Source of the DNA: Anisus vortex
Taxonomy: Eukaryota; Mollusca; Gastropoda; Planorbidae
DNA: 64,000 nucleotides
Reading direction: 5' to 3'
NCBI GenBank assembly: GCA_949126835.1
Contig: OX421506.1
Coordinates: 14,790,284-14,854,283, forward strand
The position numbers and the translations under genes are program-made. The notes beneath the pieces were generated by a model. The model saw nothing but the letters and a program-made list of their open reading frames with translations, had not been told where the DNA came from and did no database searches. This document shows, in pieces, positions 10,004-20,935 of the stretch. How positions within the stretch are numbered: position 1 is the stretch's first letter; every line of letters starts with the position of its first letter.

Positions 10004-11960
10004 GGACGTCCATTAATTACGTCAACAGTTTTTAGGTGATTTTTACCTCCCCCCCCTCCCCCTTGTCAACAACTGTCAAACTTTCAGAGACCCCCCCCCC
10101 CTATATAATTACGTCAACAATTTGTCACCCCCCCCTCCCTCAAAACAAGTAACACAATTTTAGACGCTTGCTTGTATGTTTAAAATAGATTTGAAACGGA
10201 AAGGTTTATACTATAATTAATTGTATTACATTTTAAAACTTGCTTAAAAGATTTCAAATTGACTATAATTCTCATAGGCGTATCCGCGAAGGGGGTGTAA
10301 CATGGTTCCTACCCTTCTCACTCGCCCCTCCCACATTTTTTTTCCAATCCAAGGATTTTAACAATATTTCTTTCCTTTATGTTTACTATTGTTCTTTTCA
10401 TAGAAATATTTAATCTTTTCTCATTTTACGTTTCACTGATGATATTTTGGTACAATGTTAATTGTTAAATAGTGTAGGGGAAAATTGTGCACCAGTTGTT
10501 AATTACATCCTTCTATTTTAACCAAATGTTCACTATTCCTTCTTGCATTATTGTCCCCCCCCCCCACACACACACAAATTATACACACTGTGGTTGCCTT
10601 CCCTGTCCCCTACCTTGCACTATTTGCCACCCACACCTTGCAATCCTGGCGACGCCGCTGATACTAATACATTTTTATCTCTTGCAATTTTTACAGAAAA
10701 TTAGAAATTAAAAATTACTAAATAGAACTATGTAGCCTAATCGACCTAATTTTTCACCTATCATAACGTAGTAAGCAAACATATATGTCTATATATATAT
10801 TATATCAGAATTAGGGATGTTAAAAGGAAATAAGGTAGGCTAAGTATTTCGTACTTCATGTGGTGGGCCACGAATTATTTTTCTGAAGGATATATTTTAA
10901 AATAACCGTGTTGGAGTATCACACAATACACTTCATTCAATGCTGTGCAAACATTACTTATACTCTCAGAGAGGGCCTATTATTGTTTTTAGTTCTATTG
11001 CCAATCTCAGCCATCGCTTACATGGCTTACATAACGAACGCCAATCTCTGGCGCCTAATTTAGATGTAGGCCTACTGAGCGGCAAAAAAAAACTGGGTTT
11101 CAGAACGTACTCTGCAGACAGCTTGTGTTCCTTTGTTATTCCAGCCACAATGTCTCGCTAGACGTCCGGCAAAAGGAGGACATGTCCTCATTTTTAGACT
11201 CTTGTCCTCCGTCCGGCAGGCAAAGCACAAAACCTTTAAAATGTCCGGCTTTTTTTTTGCTATTTTATTTTGTTTGCATTAAGACAAATACATTTTTAAA
11301 AATAGTGTTAACATGTTAAGAATATAATTAATAAGCAGATGATGATTTGTACAAGAAAAGAATTATATTTTTTTTTAAAGACTCTTGCATGAGCTTTAAA
11401 GTTGCCCAACCAAATGCAAGCTGCCGATCAGCCTATAGTGAATTTATATGTTATTTTTAACAAAACTGTGTCTGGCTCAGTTTACTAATACACACTTAAA
11501 CTTAGTGGTAGCTTTTGTAATAAAATTATACTGATTGCGGGTTTAATAAAAGCGTAACTATCCAATTAAAACACAATGTCCAACGCTACGCTAGACAGCG
11601 AAGTAAGGTTTTCTACAATTTTGGTCGGTCACACTGCCTTGCTAACAATTGCATTAGTTTCCACCCATACATAGTTCTACAAACTAACAATATGAACACA
11701 AAAAAGACATGCCAACTGTAGTTTCCATAATTGATATTAGCTTCTTTGTATTAACGTAAAACCATGTTTTTACATGTTATCTATGTAAGTTGATCAGCGT
11801 AAATGTAGAATTGTAAAAAAATAAGTATTATTATTTATTTCATAAAAAGTAATATTGTTAACGTCAACTTTTCTTGACCTCCCCCCCCCCCCATGTCAAC
11901 AATTGTCAAACTTTTTCAGACCCCCCCCCCCTATTTTGTTGAAGTAATTAATGGACGTCC
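10004..11960. mobile_element. Non-autonomous TIR DNA transposon inserted in the LINE
   Basis: Both ends carry GGACGTCCATTAATTAC in inverted orientation (10004-10020 and its reverse complement at 11944-11960, with one difference). The flanks are CCTCTTTG at 9996-10003 and CCTTTTTG at 11961-11968, an 8-bp target-site duplication with one mismatch. Just inside each end are C-homopolymer blocks alternating with TGTCAACAA-TTGTCAAACTTT segments, so the subterminal repeats also pair. No transposase frame was recognised in the 1957 bp. An 8-bp duplication fits hAT or P-type elements, but the terminal sequence is not one I can assign. It splits the LINE, so it is younger than the LINE. Confidence 0.75.
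11155..11250. repeat. GTCCGGC-bounded short repeat inside the transposon
   Basis: Three GTCCGGC motifs (about 11163, 11210, 11242) and the pair AGGAGGACA / TGTCCTC form a compact block that can fold back on itself. It may be a small nested insertion or a subterminal feature of the enclosing element. Confidence 0.35.
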
Positions 11961-11968
11961 CCTTTTTG

Positions 11969-13544
11969 TGAGTTTAGTTGCGTGTCTGAGGCTTATATTA
12001 AGAACCTAATTATGAAGATGCCAAAAACGTCACGTGATCTTGATCCTATTCCCTGCTCAATACTAATCGATTGCCTCGATGAACTTGCTACTGTTATCAC
12101 AGAAATAATGAATACCTCATTGACTACCGGCATAGTACCACAGTCTTTCAAGCATGCGCTTGTCAAGCCCCTTTTAAAAAAGTCCAATCTGGATGCCAAG
12201 GGCCTAAAGAATTACCGGCCAGTTTCCAACTTCCCATTCCTATCAACGGTCCTGGAGCGTATCATGTTGGCACAGTTGTTGACTCACTTAAGGCATCATG
12301 GCCTCTTGGAACTGTCCCAGTCAGCCTACAAGAAGGGTCACAGCACTGAGACGGCACTTGTCAGGGTAATTAACGACCTTCTTTGCGCGTCTGATTCCGA
12401 TCAGGTGTCAATCTTAGCGATGCTCAATTTGTCGGCTGCATTTGATACGCTTGACCATGAGATTCTTATTGATAGATTGTCTACTACTTTTGGTTGCTCG
12501 GGATGTGTTGGCAGCTGGTTTAAATCCTACCTAACTAAACGCACACTAAGTGTCATCATTGGTGGATCTACCTCAACATACTCGACTCTGCAATATGGAG
12601 TACTGCAGGGATCGGTTATGGGCCCAGTACTGTTTTTACTGTACACTTATCCACTGGGTGATGTCATCAGGCCTTTTAACGTTTCATACCACTTCGATCT
12701 ACGCTGATGATTCGCAGTTGCATGACTCTGCTGTTCCCGCTGAAGTCTCCCGTATAGCAACCAACCTCAGTCTTGCTATTGCTAGTGTCTGCTCCTGGAT
12801 GATGGACAACAGACTTAAGATGAACGAAGATAAGACGGAGGCAATTCTAATTGGAACTCTGAGTAAAATCGCCAAAGTCGAGGGCTTGGAATCATTGGTG
12901 GCCTTAAACTGCCATATCCCCTTTGCAGACAACGTAAGAAACCTGGGTGTCACCCTCGATTCACAGTTGTCTTTCGATGCCCACATTGGAAATCTATGCA
13001 GAGGCCTTTATTTACAGCTGCGTAGACTTGGTCAGATACGGCCCTATTTGTCACTTGAGTCAGCAATGAAACTTGACGCTGCCTTTATACTCTCGCGCAT
13101 CGACTACTGCAATGCTCTGCTTATCGGGATACCCGAGGATAAGGTCGCCAAATTACAGCGAATACAAAACAGTGCCTAGTCATGCGTAAGTCAAGGCGAG
13201 ATTCTGTGACAGTTCTCCTGCGTCAGCTCCATTGGCTCCCCGTGAAAGCCAGAATCGAGTATAAAGTGGCGCTATTTTGCCATCAGTGCATTTTTAATAA
13301 CGAGTTTCCATCCTATTCTAAGGAACTAATAACACCATATGTCCCTCAAAGAACACTTCGTTCTGCCAACTCATCGCTTCTGGAAGAGCCCCGTTTTTCT
13401 CTGATGACCGTTGGCCTTAGAGCCTTCTCAATATTCGGTCAGAAGGTGTGGAATCTTCTTCCCATTCAACTCAGGCAAACAAGCTCCATTAATTCCTTCA
13501 AGAAGAACTTGAAAACTCATTATTTCAATATTTATCTCAGTTAA
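11969..13544 (+). pseudogene. CR1/L2-like LINE reverse transcriptase, frameshifted
   Basis: Three overlapping frames together give the RT domain and C-terminus of a CR1/L2-type non-LTR retrotransposon. From 11982: LDPIPCSIL, then NYRPVSNFPFLSTVLERIM, the finger motif, SAYKKGHSTETAL, LSAAFDTLDHEIL (first catalytic aspartate region), and GVLQGSVMGPVLFLLYT. A frameshift near 12660-12700 moves to the 12550 frame with the catalytic YADD box (SIYADDSQLH), then NLGVTLDSQLSF and SRIDYCNALLIGIP. A stop at 13177 precedes a shift to the 13182 frame with LRQLHWLPVKARI and FGQKVWNLLPIQLR, ending at 13544. The core motifs survive but at least two frameshifts and a stop make it non-functional. Confidence 0.9.
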
Positions 13545-13671
13545 CATGCTTTAGAGCCCTACTGTCTTACTTATATGTTAGGTCGGTTATTTTGTTTTAG
13601 TTGTTTGATTTGTTCTATGTCTGTAATGTTTTGAATCATCATTTAATTTGTTGTTGTTTGTTTATTTTTTG

Positions 13672-13735
<64 letters not shown>

Positions 13736-13850
13736 CTTTTGGCCTCCTATAGATTGTATTTAGTTCTTTAAATTGTTATGTTAAATGCGCTCTGAGCTTA
13801 CAGTATGTTTGTTGGCAGCGCTATACAAATGTCGTCATTATTATTATTAT
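13545..13850 (+). mobile_element. 3' UTR and tail of the CR1/L2-like LINE
   Basis: After the ORF the sequence continues to GGCAGCGCTATACAAATGTC and a (ATT)n tail near 13850. A GCGCTATA-type end followed by short ATT repeats also closes the remnants at 15535-15800 and 16922-17218. A 59-bp poly-T run at 13675-13733 lies inside the UTR and may be a later expansion. Confidence 0.7.
13675..13733. repeat. Poly-T run, about 59 bp
   Basis: Uninterrupted T homopolymer in the LINE 3' UTR. The length may be affected by sequencing or assembly error. Confidence 0.9.
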
Positions 13851-13859
13851 ACGACTTAT

Positions 13860-14630
13860 AACCAAACCATATCTTGTTGTTGCATTGTGAAAGCATTTTT
13901 CCTAGAAAATTCTATTTTTTGCCCTCTTTTCCGTCCTTTCTTCATAAAAGGATTTCAAACAGATCAATTTTTTCCCCATCCTCCCGCCCCTTCCCTTTCT
14001 CAACTCAAAACTAATGCAGCGTGAACCTAGATTATAGGTGGTGCGGTCATTGATAGTTAGGCCCTATTTGTTATATCCAGGTCAGTGATTACTTAAAAAA
14101 TATCAGCGTTTTATTTCATTATGAATGACAATGAAATTAAACACGATTCAGCTGTTGTGTCGAAGCGAATTAGTTCTTTCTATCTAATTATTATTTCATA
14201 TCTCCTTTAATCTATTAATTCATTTAGGCTAAACTCACAGAGCTATGTACAGTCTTTTTATATTTATATTTTTTTCTTCTTTTCAAATAAGCTTTTTTTT
14301 AAAACAAGCATTTTAATTAATTTAAGTAGCCTATTGTAGTGTACAAAAAATAGAAACTGTATGAACATTCTTCTTTGAATTGTTTTTTTCATCTTTAAAA
14401 CTAACATTCGAATAATTTAACAATTGTAATGTATAAACAATAGTAACTGTCTGGACGTTTGTTTTTCTGTGTTATAAGGAGAATCGATTTATTTTATTCA
14501 GTCGGTTATTACGTAGAGTTTATTTTGTATTTATTGTATTTATTTTTTTATGAAGTGTAACAATGAAATATAGTTTTTTTTTAAATATCTTATATGTTAC
14601 AGACACAATTTATAGACACAATATTATTGA
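13860..14630. other. AT-rich sequence, nothing recognised
   Basis: No gene, array or element end was identified. Confidence 0.45.
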
Positions 14631-14634
14631 TTCC

Positions 14635-14765
14635 TAAGCTTATCCGTGGACTGAGTCTAGTCTTGCATTTTGAATTGTGTTTTAAATTATATTAATTTGC
14701 TGGTTTTCCTGGTTTTCCTGGTTTAGGCAACCCATTCCATGCCCGGATGCCACTCGGGTAAATAT
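14635..14765 (-). mobile_element. 3' end of LINE family A, short remnant
   Basis: Minus-oriented fragment with the blocks CCGTGGACTGAGTCTAGTCT and GCAACCCATTCCATGCCCGG, then CACTCGGG. A small duplication of GGTTTTCCT lies at about 14702-14720. Both the extreme 3' tail and the upstream part are absent. Confidence 0.65.
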
Positions 14766-15084
14766 GTATTTTAATAGAGAGATTTCTTTCACAGAGTTTA
14801 TTTTATAAACTATGTGCAAAAAAAGAAAGTATTTGAAAAAACATTTAAATTTGAAACAAAGATTTATACAATGTACAGATATGTAGTTACATTTTCAAAC
14901 ACAATTAGCAACGGCATTGCAAATACTCAAATAATTATGATAATTCCATATTTTTCGAAAATCATATAAAACATTTTGTACCCTCTACATTTTGATTGAC
15001 AAAGGAATAAAGGAGAGAATAAGAAATATTAATTAAACAACAAAACGACCATTAACATACGCACCACTGATCTATATATAAAAG

Positions 15085-15226
15085 TCTGCATTTTCCTGAA
15101 TTTGTTTGCTTTATTAAAATTAAAGCGATTGAGCACTCCATGCATATATTGTTCAGTGACACAGTTTATAGTTAACCATTTCTTCTAGTCAGAACTATTT
15201 ATCTCATTTCGTTAATTATATCCAAT
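15085..15226. repeat. Dispersed segment, copy 2 (no array expansion)
   Basis: Matches the flanks of the 9-bp array at 7890-8210. The centre reads GAGCACTCCATGCATATATT, i.e. a single unit equivalent, where copy 1 has about 20. Confidence 0.75.
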
Positions 15227-15534
15227 ATTTGTTGTTGTATAATTGTTTCATTTTTTGTCTTTGAAGCATTATCTGAAAGGCTTATATTATTTCATTAAAT
15301 AAAAAAAAGGCAACTTAATTATGTGGACCAACAGATTTTATTTAAGGATAAAACTAAAAACTAACCATTCATTGGCAATATTTTAACGACTCCGTTCGTT
15401 ATTTCAAGCATTCACAGTATTTTTTAATTTAGGGTTTCGAAAGCCTTGGTACTGCGTTCTTCTTCTCAGTCACTTCTTAGAATTTTCAGTATGGATGGCC
15501 CCAAAAAGAAGTCCTTTTTTTAAGCGCTAATTTG

Positions 15535-15800
15535 AATCTGTGTCGCCTTCTATATGGAACAGCTTGTCTCTATATGGAACAGCTTGCTTCAGATACTGAG
15601 AGATTCTGAGACAAGAGAGTCTTTTAAATTTAAAAAAAATGAGTTTAAATACTTTTCATTTTAACTATTGGCTGTGTGCCTTACGTACTTCTACGTCTGC
15701 CAATGCATTTTATACCCTGAGCGCAATGAGCTTGCTAAATGTAATAGCATGGATAAAAGCGCTATATAATGAAACATTATTATCATTATTATTTTTATTA
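15535..15800 (+). mobile_element. CR1/L2-like LINE 3' end remnant
   Basis: Starts with a degraded C-terminal coding block (GCCTTCTATATGGAACAGCTT, encoding a PSIWNSL-like motif, locally duplicated). It ends with AGCGCTATATAATGAAACATT and a (TTATTA)n-like tail. The same layout recurs at 16922-17218. The protein portion is broken by frameshifts. Confidence 0.65.
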
Positions 15801-16920
15801 AATGATATCTAAACAGTATTGAAACAAAACATTGGATCAACAGATTTCAATAGTTTATACTATATAATTATAATAAAATTGCAGGAATTTCAATAATATC
15901 ATTAACCTTTTCACTTTCATACAATCAGCATAAAAGAACATTAAGAGTACACGCAGATACACGATGGAACATAAAATATTTTTGTATAATTGTTATATTT
16001 CAATCTACTCCAGATCATTGTCCTCTAATTAGGTCTAAATGTCACCCATGTCTATCTAATTGTTCGTCTCATCTCAGTTGGGCTAAATACCAACTATCTA
16101 TTGGCTAAACAACTCATTACGCGCCAATGACAGCTTTGTTTATTTTCTAAATGGCAAGCTCTTCTTCAATAAGCTTAAAATGGCATCTCTTGTCGGCCTA
16201 TTTACTCAACAGCTGATTCGTCTCACTATGTCCGAATGCCAACTTTGTTATTTCATTAATTGATAGCTTCATATCAGATGGTCTAATGTTATTAACTTCA
16301 TTCATTAAATCGCTGTATCTGACCATGCATTACGTCTGACTTTTCACCCCCCCCCCCCCTGGAAGTAAACATTTTTTGTTCACGCTTGTAGAATAGATTT
16401 GTCAAATTAAATAGACCAATGAAGATGAATAATATGTCACTTTTTCCAGAGTCAACATTTCTATCAAATTTTAATGCTTAATTAAAAATCATTATATAGC
16501 CTTATTGGCTTTAAGTTTCCTAAAATAATTCATACGCAGCTTTAAGGTCTAGACTAATAATTGTTTTATGTTTTCGTTTTATTTGTTCATTGAATTTAGT
16601 TGATGAAAAATTATCCTTTTATCATGATCACGCTCTTGCTCTAATGATGTTTAAATGAAAGAAGGGAAAAAATGTCAAAAGATGAACAATAACAACAAAA
16701 AATCACTTGAAATAATAGAAAAAATAAAGCTTTAATGTAAGGCAATGAGAGGCATAAAGGGGAGACTGTTCATTTAATGAAACACTAAAAAGCAAAAAGA
16801 TGAGACAAGAAACAGAAAAGACAAAGTAAAATTTATTTCATTGTTTTTGCAGAAATATTTTTTTTATTAACAAAAAAACATATTTAATCACATAGAAGGT
16901 TTAAACAAAATTAATAAAGC
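15801..16920. other. AT-rich sequence with a poly-C run
   Basis: No gene seen. A run of about 14 C near 16346-16359 follows CTTTTCA and resembles the C-runs of the element at 10004-11960. It lacks a visible terminal inverted repeat. Confidence 0.4.
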
Positions 16921-16921
16921 A

Positions 16922-17218
16922 TTTGCTGTGGCGCCTTCTATATGAAATAGCTTGCCTCCGACACCGAGTGAATCTGAGACAAAAGAGTGTTTTTTTTTAA
17001 AGAGCTTAAAGAACTTTCTCTTTGGCTAGTGGCTGTATGCCTTGCAAACCAATAAAACTGGCTAGTGGCTGTGTGCCTTGCAAACCAATAAAACTGGCTA
17101 GTGGCTGTGTGCCTTGCAAACCAATACAACTGCCACTGCAATTTATTCCAAGAGCGCAATGAGCATGCTTAATTTAATAGCATCGATTCAAGCACTATAT
17201 AAATAGCCATTATTATTA
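16922..17218 (+). mobile_element. CR1/L2-like LINE 3' end remnant with internal triplication
   Basis: The plus frame gives VAPSI-stop-NSLPP, then LKNFLFG and a stop, resembling the APSIWNSLP...FK..LKT.LF end of CR1/L2 ORFs. It ends with AAGCACTATATAAATAGCC and an (ATT)n tail. Between about 17025 and 17130, a 36-bp unit (GGCTAGTGGCTGTGTGCCTT followed by GCAAACCAATAAAACT) is repeated three times. This also creates the minus-strand repeat peptide YWFARHTATSQF. Confidence 0.65.
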
Positions 17219-17580
17219 TTTTATTATATGCTACGTTACATACAATTACAGAGAATGTCAAATGACAAATTCACTTACATATATAATAAGCATGGGGGCT
17301 ATAACTAAATGAATACACAAACGTTAGTAGTTTCAATTAAATATGTTATAAGCAAGTAGATAAACACACACGTTGATAGAAACACTTACATATGTAATAA
17401 ACTAGTAGATAAACACACAGATTGATAAAGACATTTACATATGTAATAAACAAGTAGGTAAAAATATACTTATAAAAAAATGTATGCACTATATTATTAC
17501 TATTTTTTAACAAGATCTGTACGAATGCTATACAACATTAACAAAGGAAACAATATCGTATCGCTTTTACAACATAAATA
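17219..17580. other. AT-rich sequence with loose internal repeats
   Basis: Two or three degenerate copies of a TAAACACACA...ACATATGTAATAAACAAGTAG segment lie between about 17345 and 17460. No coding content was seen. Confidence 0.4.
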
Positions 17581-17599
17581 TACACACACGTAACGCTCA

Positions 17600-17720
<121 letters not shown>

Positions 17721-17967
17721 CTCAGTATTGTTTGTATTATGTATTTTTAGGTTTGTAAAAATATATGAAGATGTGTGGAACTGATTATTATGATAATAAA
17801 TACATTATGGTTTTTAATGATGATAGTGAACCAGATTTTAATCTTGAAAGGAATATCTTAGTAAATTCTCAAAATTTAAACAAGCGTTGTTGTATTTTTT
17901 CTTCCATTTAATCCGAAAAGGATATGAAAAGATCGAACGAAGAGAAACAGGAAAGCATTTTTCTACA

Positions 17968-18132
17968 TCACCACAGAGAGCAAAGGAGATTGCTTCCCAA
18001 CCAGCTTAGCTGTAGTGCGTTGTGGTATAGCGAGTAGGAGTGATCGCCCTTTGATGAATAATAAATGCAACTAATGGCATTGTCTGTACCGTAGTCCCTG
18101 CGATAAATCTTCATCATTTCAGGAAGTTCCAT
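17968..18132 (-). CDS. Possible orphan exon or gene fragment, unknown
   Basis: A minus-strand frame of 54 codons runs MELPEMMKIYRRDYGTDNAI, continues SCIYYSSKGDHSYSLYHN and ends at a stop. It lies in a patch with clearly higher GC than its surroundings. It is preceded by TGTGTTCCCAG, a possible splice acceptor with a weak pyrimidine tract. I recognise no family. It could be an exon of an otherwise unseen gene, a decayed transposon piece, or chance. Confidence 0.25.
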   Translation of the reverse strand: MELPEMMKIYRRDYGTDNAISCIYYSSKGDHSYSLYHNALQLSWLGSNLLCSLW

Positions 18133-18361
18133 CTGGGAACACATTATTATGTAACATATGTTTCTTTTAAGCCAGGGCAGGCTTGATTCTATTTAGTTCA
18201 ACTGTTCTTATGAGATTGATATGCACACTTCACACAAGACCATAATAATAGGCATATATAATAGTATGAATTAGTACAATTATGTTTTGTATTGCATTCA
18301 TTTAGTCACAAGAAGGTAATTAGTAAAATATAGTTAGTTCACTTGACGTTTTACTCTAAGA

Positions 18362-19218
18362 CAGTGATTCCCAACCTTTTTAATGCCGCGACCCGTTAAA
18401 ACAGCTTCTCACGCTGTGGAGACCCCCAACTATATTTGTTTTCGTCGCTACCTTACAACTGTATTTATGCTGCTGTTATGAATTGTAATGTATATATCGG
18501 ATATGCAGGAAGTATTTTCATTGTTTCAATGGAACATAACTAAAGCATATTAATTATTTTAAGAAATACTTATAATATTATTGTGAAATATTTATTTTTA
18601 ATTACAATACGAACCTCCGTGCTAAGGTTGAGATTGCATTTTTTGTCATCGGATCAGAAATTCTAGGGATAGTCTCTGCAAGAGAACAACTTGTTCAAGA
18701 ATTTTGTAAGTGGCATTGTAGAGAAATCAGTTTTTGCGGCATCGTTGTTAATAAGTTCAAGGAACTCCTCTTGTGCTGTCTCTGGAACATCTTCAACTTT
18801 TACTGTGCATTGACTTTGGCAAGCGCAAATGGGGTATAAAATAGATGAGAAAAGTACGATGAAATTTCGCCTGCATGCATCGAATCTTTTTGAGACAAAT
18901 TTAAGCAAGTTATAATTGATCTTTGCAGTGATAAATTTAACTCTTTCAGGATGAAGATTTTAACCAAGAATGTTTTTATGCAGTTCATTTTTATCGCCTT
19001 TGTGCTTTGAACTGCTTTCTGATTAACAATAAGTTTTAAGTTCACCACAATTTCAAGTTCACCGCGAAGAACTTTTCCTATCGATGATTTCATAAAGCCG
19101 GATAATCATATCTCTCAAGATCGTCAAATATATATGTTTTCGGATGGTCCTAGGCGACCCCTTTGAAATGGTCGTTCGAGCCCTAAAGGGGTCGCGACCC
19201 ATAGATTGGGAACCGTTG
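18362..19218 (-). mobile_element. hAT-like DNA transposon with decayed transposase
   Basis: The left end CAGTGATTCCCAACC and the right end GGGAACCGTTG form imperfect terminal inverted repeats of the CAGTGxTTCxCAACC type, known from Charlie-like hAT elements. The GCGACCC box recurs near both ends. Target-site duplications are CTCTAAGA (18354-18361) and CCCTAAGA (19219-19226), 8 bp with one mismatch. Minus-strand frames at 18663-18908 and 18800-19093 include VPETAQEEFLELINNDAAK, then TDFSTMPLTKFLNKL. This resembles the C-terminal part of hAT transposases of the SCAND3/ZBED group. It is frameshifted and internally deleted (857 bp), hence non-autonomous. Confidence 0.8.
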
Positions 19219-19249
19219 CCCTAAGACGTATATCATATAGTATATTCCT

Positions 19250-19410
19250 TTTTCCTTCTTCATCATTATTATCGCCAATCCCTTGTCCGTTGTTGTGGTT
19301 TGGGGGGGGGGGGGCGAGGGCGCGAATGGAAACCTCAGCAGTCATCTTTCTCCATTGGTTGCCTATCTTGAGCGGCCGTCGAATTGTTCTGTCGTTTGCA
19401 TCTTTGTCCG
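19250..19410 (-). pseudogene. RTE-like LINE 3' end fragment
   Basis: Reading the minus strand gives QWRKMTAEVSIRAL and then a proline run from a long C-tract, followed by a GATAATAATGATGAAG tail. QWRKMTAEV matches KWRKLTAEV of the copy at 8211-8400, so both belong to one RTE-like family. Only the extreme C-terminus and tail remain. Confidence 0.6.
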
Positions 19411-19517
19411 ATATTTTTTGTTAACGTTTCATTATTATAAATTTTTTAAATTAGAAATGAAAAAAGTGCGTTTTTGACAAAGTTTGAAAGAATTTTGTTT
19501 CCAATACATGGAGTAGA

Positions 19518-19744
19518 TGGGGGCAAGAAGGACCTGGGTTCGAATCCTTTCCCAGGGCTTGAGGGTGTCCCTGAGTCTACCCAGCTCTGATGGGTACCTG
19601 ACATTAGTTGGGGTAAAGTAAAGGCTGCTGGGCATTGTGCTGGCCACACATCCCCTAGTATGCCGAGGCCACAGAAACTGATGAACGCTGCTTCACCAGC
19701 CCTATGATCACTTTGGTCCGTAGGGTACTTTACTTACTTTACTT
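19518..19744 (+). mobile_element. tRNA-derived SINE, copy 2
   Basis: Plus-oriented copy starting just upstream of the B-box GGGTTCGAATCC and ending in ACTTTACTTACTTTACTT. A perfect 12-bp target-site duplication ACATGGAGTAGA flanks it (19506-19517 and 19745-19756). The A-box side of the tRNA head is missing, so it is 5'-truncated. Confidence 0.9.
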
Positions 19745-19809
19745 ACATGGAGTAGAAGCTGCTTTGACCAGCCAGGGTGGTCGTATTATTTAATTCTTCG
19801 CTCCCCACA

Positions 19810-20034
19810 TTCCGGAAAACCAAAGTATTTATTTTAATGGTAGCCAATCACAATGCAAGATCAATTTTAGACTGACGCTATGAGTATTAGTCTTTAGACT
19901 TTAATCTTATTTAAAAAACTCGTATACTTAAATCTATTCAATTAATGATTCCATTTAAACGGAAATAATGAACATGGAACAATTATAACATCGATGGCAA
20001 AAAAAATCCACAATTTGATACAAAACATCCATTT
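19810..20034. repeat. Local duplication, copy A
   Basis: Shares AAGTATTTATTTTAATGGTA, then TACAATGCAAGATCAATTTT-like, GACGCTATGAGTA and CAATTAATGATTCCATTTAA with 20121-20922. It carries no MITE: at the corresponding position it reads ACTTAAATCTATTC. Confidence 0.8.
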
Positions 20035-20120
20035 TAATTACAATATAGTCAATATGTCAATAGTTCAGTCGTCTATCAGCTATGTCCAATATTATTTTTT
20101 TTAACGTTTATTTTTTAACA

Positions 20121-20244
20121 AATTCTGGAAAACCCAAGTATTTATTTTAATGGTAGCCTATTACAATGCAAGATCAATTTTCAGTCTGACGCTATGAGTA
20201 CGAATCTTAGACTTTCATCTTATTAAAAAAACTCGTTTGCTTAA
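20121..20244. repeat. Local duplication, copy B (left part)
   Basis: Left half of the second copy, ending in CTTAA directly at the MITE insertion. The right half continues at 20811. Confidence 0.8.
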
Positions 20245-20246
20245 TA

Positions 20247-20808
20247 GAGCGATTGCAATCACGTGACAAAAAGCGCGTGCTGTTTCTTTACTTTGACTAG
20301 TGGTGATAAATGGCAGCGGTATTACTATTGCCAAAAAAAGGCTTAATTTTTAAATGTGATCATTTCAACAATATAATGTAAAACATATATAAAACAATTT
20401 CAAGCGATGTAAATTAACATTCAAAGCTAAATTTAAACCATTAAACATCAATGGAAAAGGTTCCGTAAGTGCCGAATATTTAATTGAAGATGTCGATTGT
20501 CGAATGTTAGCCTATTAACTTACTATCTAAAAGTAATGCATAAAGCAAAATGTAGCCTGCAATGTTTCAAAAGAGCTATTGAAAAACTATAAAAGCCTAA
20601 AATCTTGTTTATTTCGTGGATGGGCTACCAAGGAATAGTATCACAGTTAAATATCAAGATTTATGGAAACTAATTCCTAATATTTTGGTTTAAAATACAC
20701 ATGGTAACGAACAATGCTTATTCCCCTTAATGCCATTATCGCACAGATGGCAGCTATTTACACAAGTACGTCACTAAAAAACCTAAGCCACGCCCATTGC
20801 AATCGCTC
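20247..20808. mobile_element. 562-bp MITE with TA target-site duplication
   Basis: Terminal inverted repeats GAGCGATTGCAAT (20247-20259; reverse complement 20796-20808) are perfect over 13 bp and flanked by TA on both sides (20245-20246, 20809-20810). The interior contains no recognisable transposase. TA duplication suggests a Tc1/mariner-type or other TA-targeting source. The insertion interrupts copy B of the local duplication. Confidence 0.85.
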
Positions 20809-20810
20809 TA

Positions 20811-20922
20811 TATGTATTCAATTAATGATTCCATTTAAACCGAAATAATGAACATTGAAAATGTATATAGCCTACGATTGATGGTAAAAAGCACAATTTG
20901 ATACACAAATCCAGAAACATTT
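20811..20922. repeat. Local duplication, copy B (right part)
   Basis: Resumes at TGTATTCAATTAATGATT and follows copy A through ATGGTAAAAAGCACAATTTG. Similarity fades near 20920. Confidence 0.75.
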
Positions 20923-20935
20923 ATTGTGTAAAATC

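Noticed and set aside
11993..12199. Minus-strand frames inside the LINE at 11993-12199 and 12699-12986
   Set aside because: Shadows of the plus-strand reverse-transcriptase frame.
19518..19744. Possible tRNA gene from the GGTTCGAATCC B-box
   Set aside because: The tRNA-like head is incomplete and continues into a SINE body with target-site duplications.
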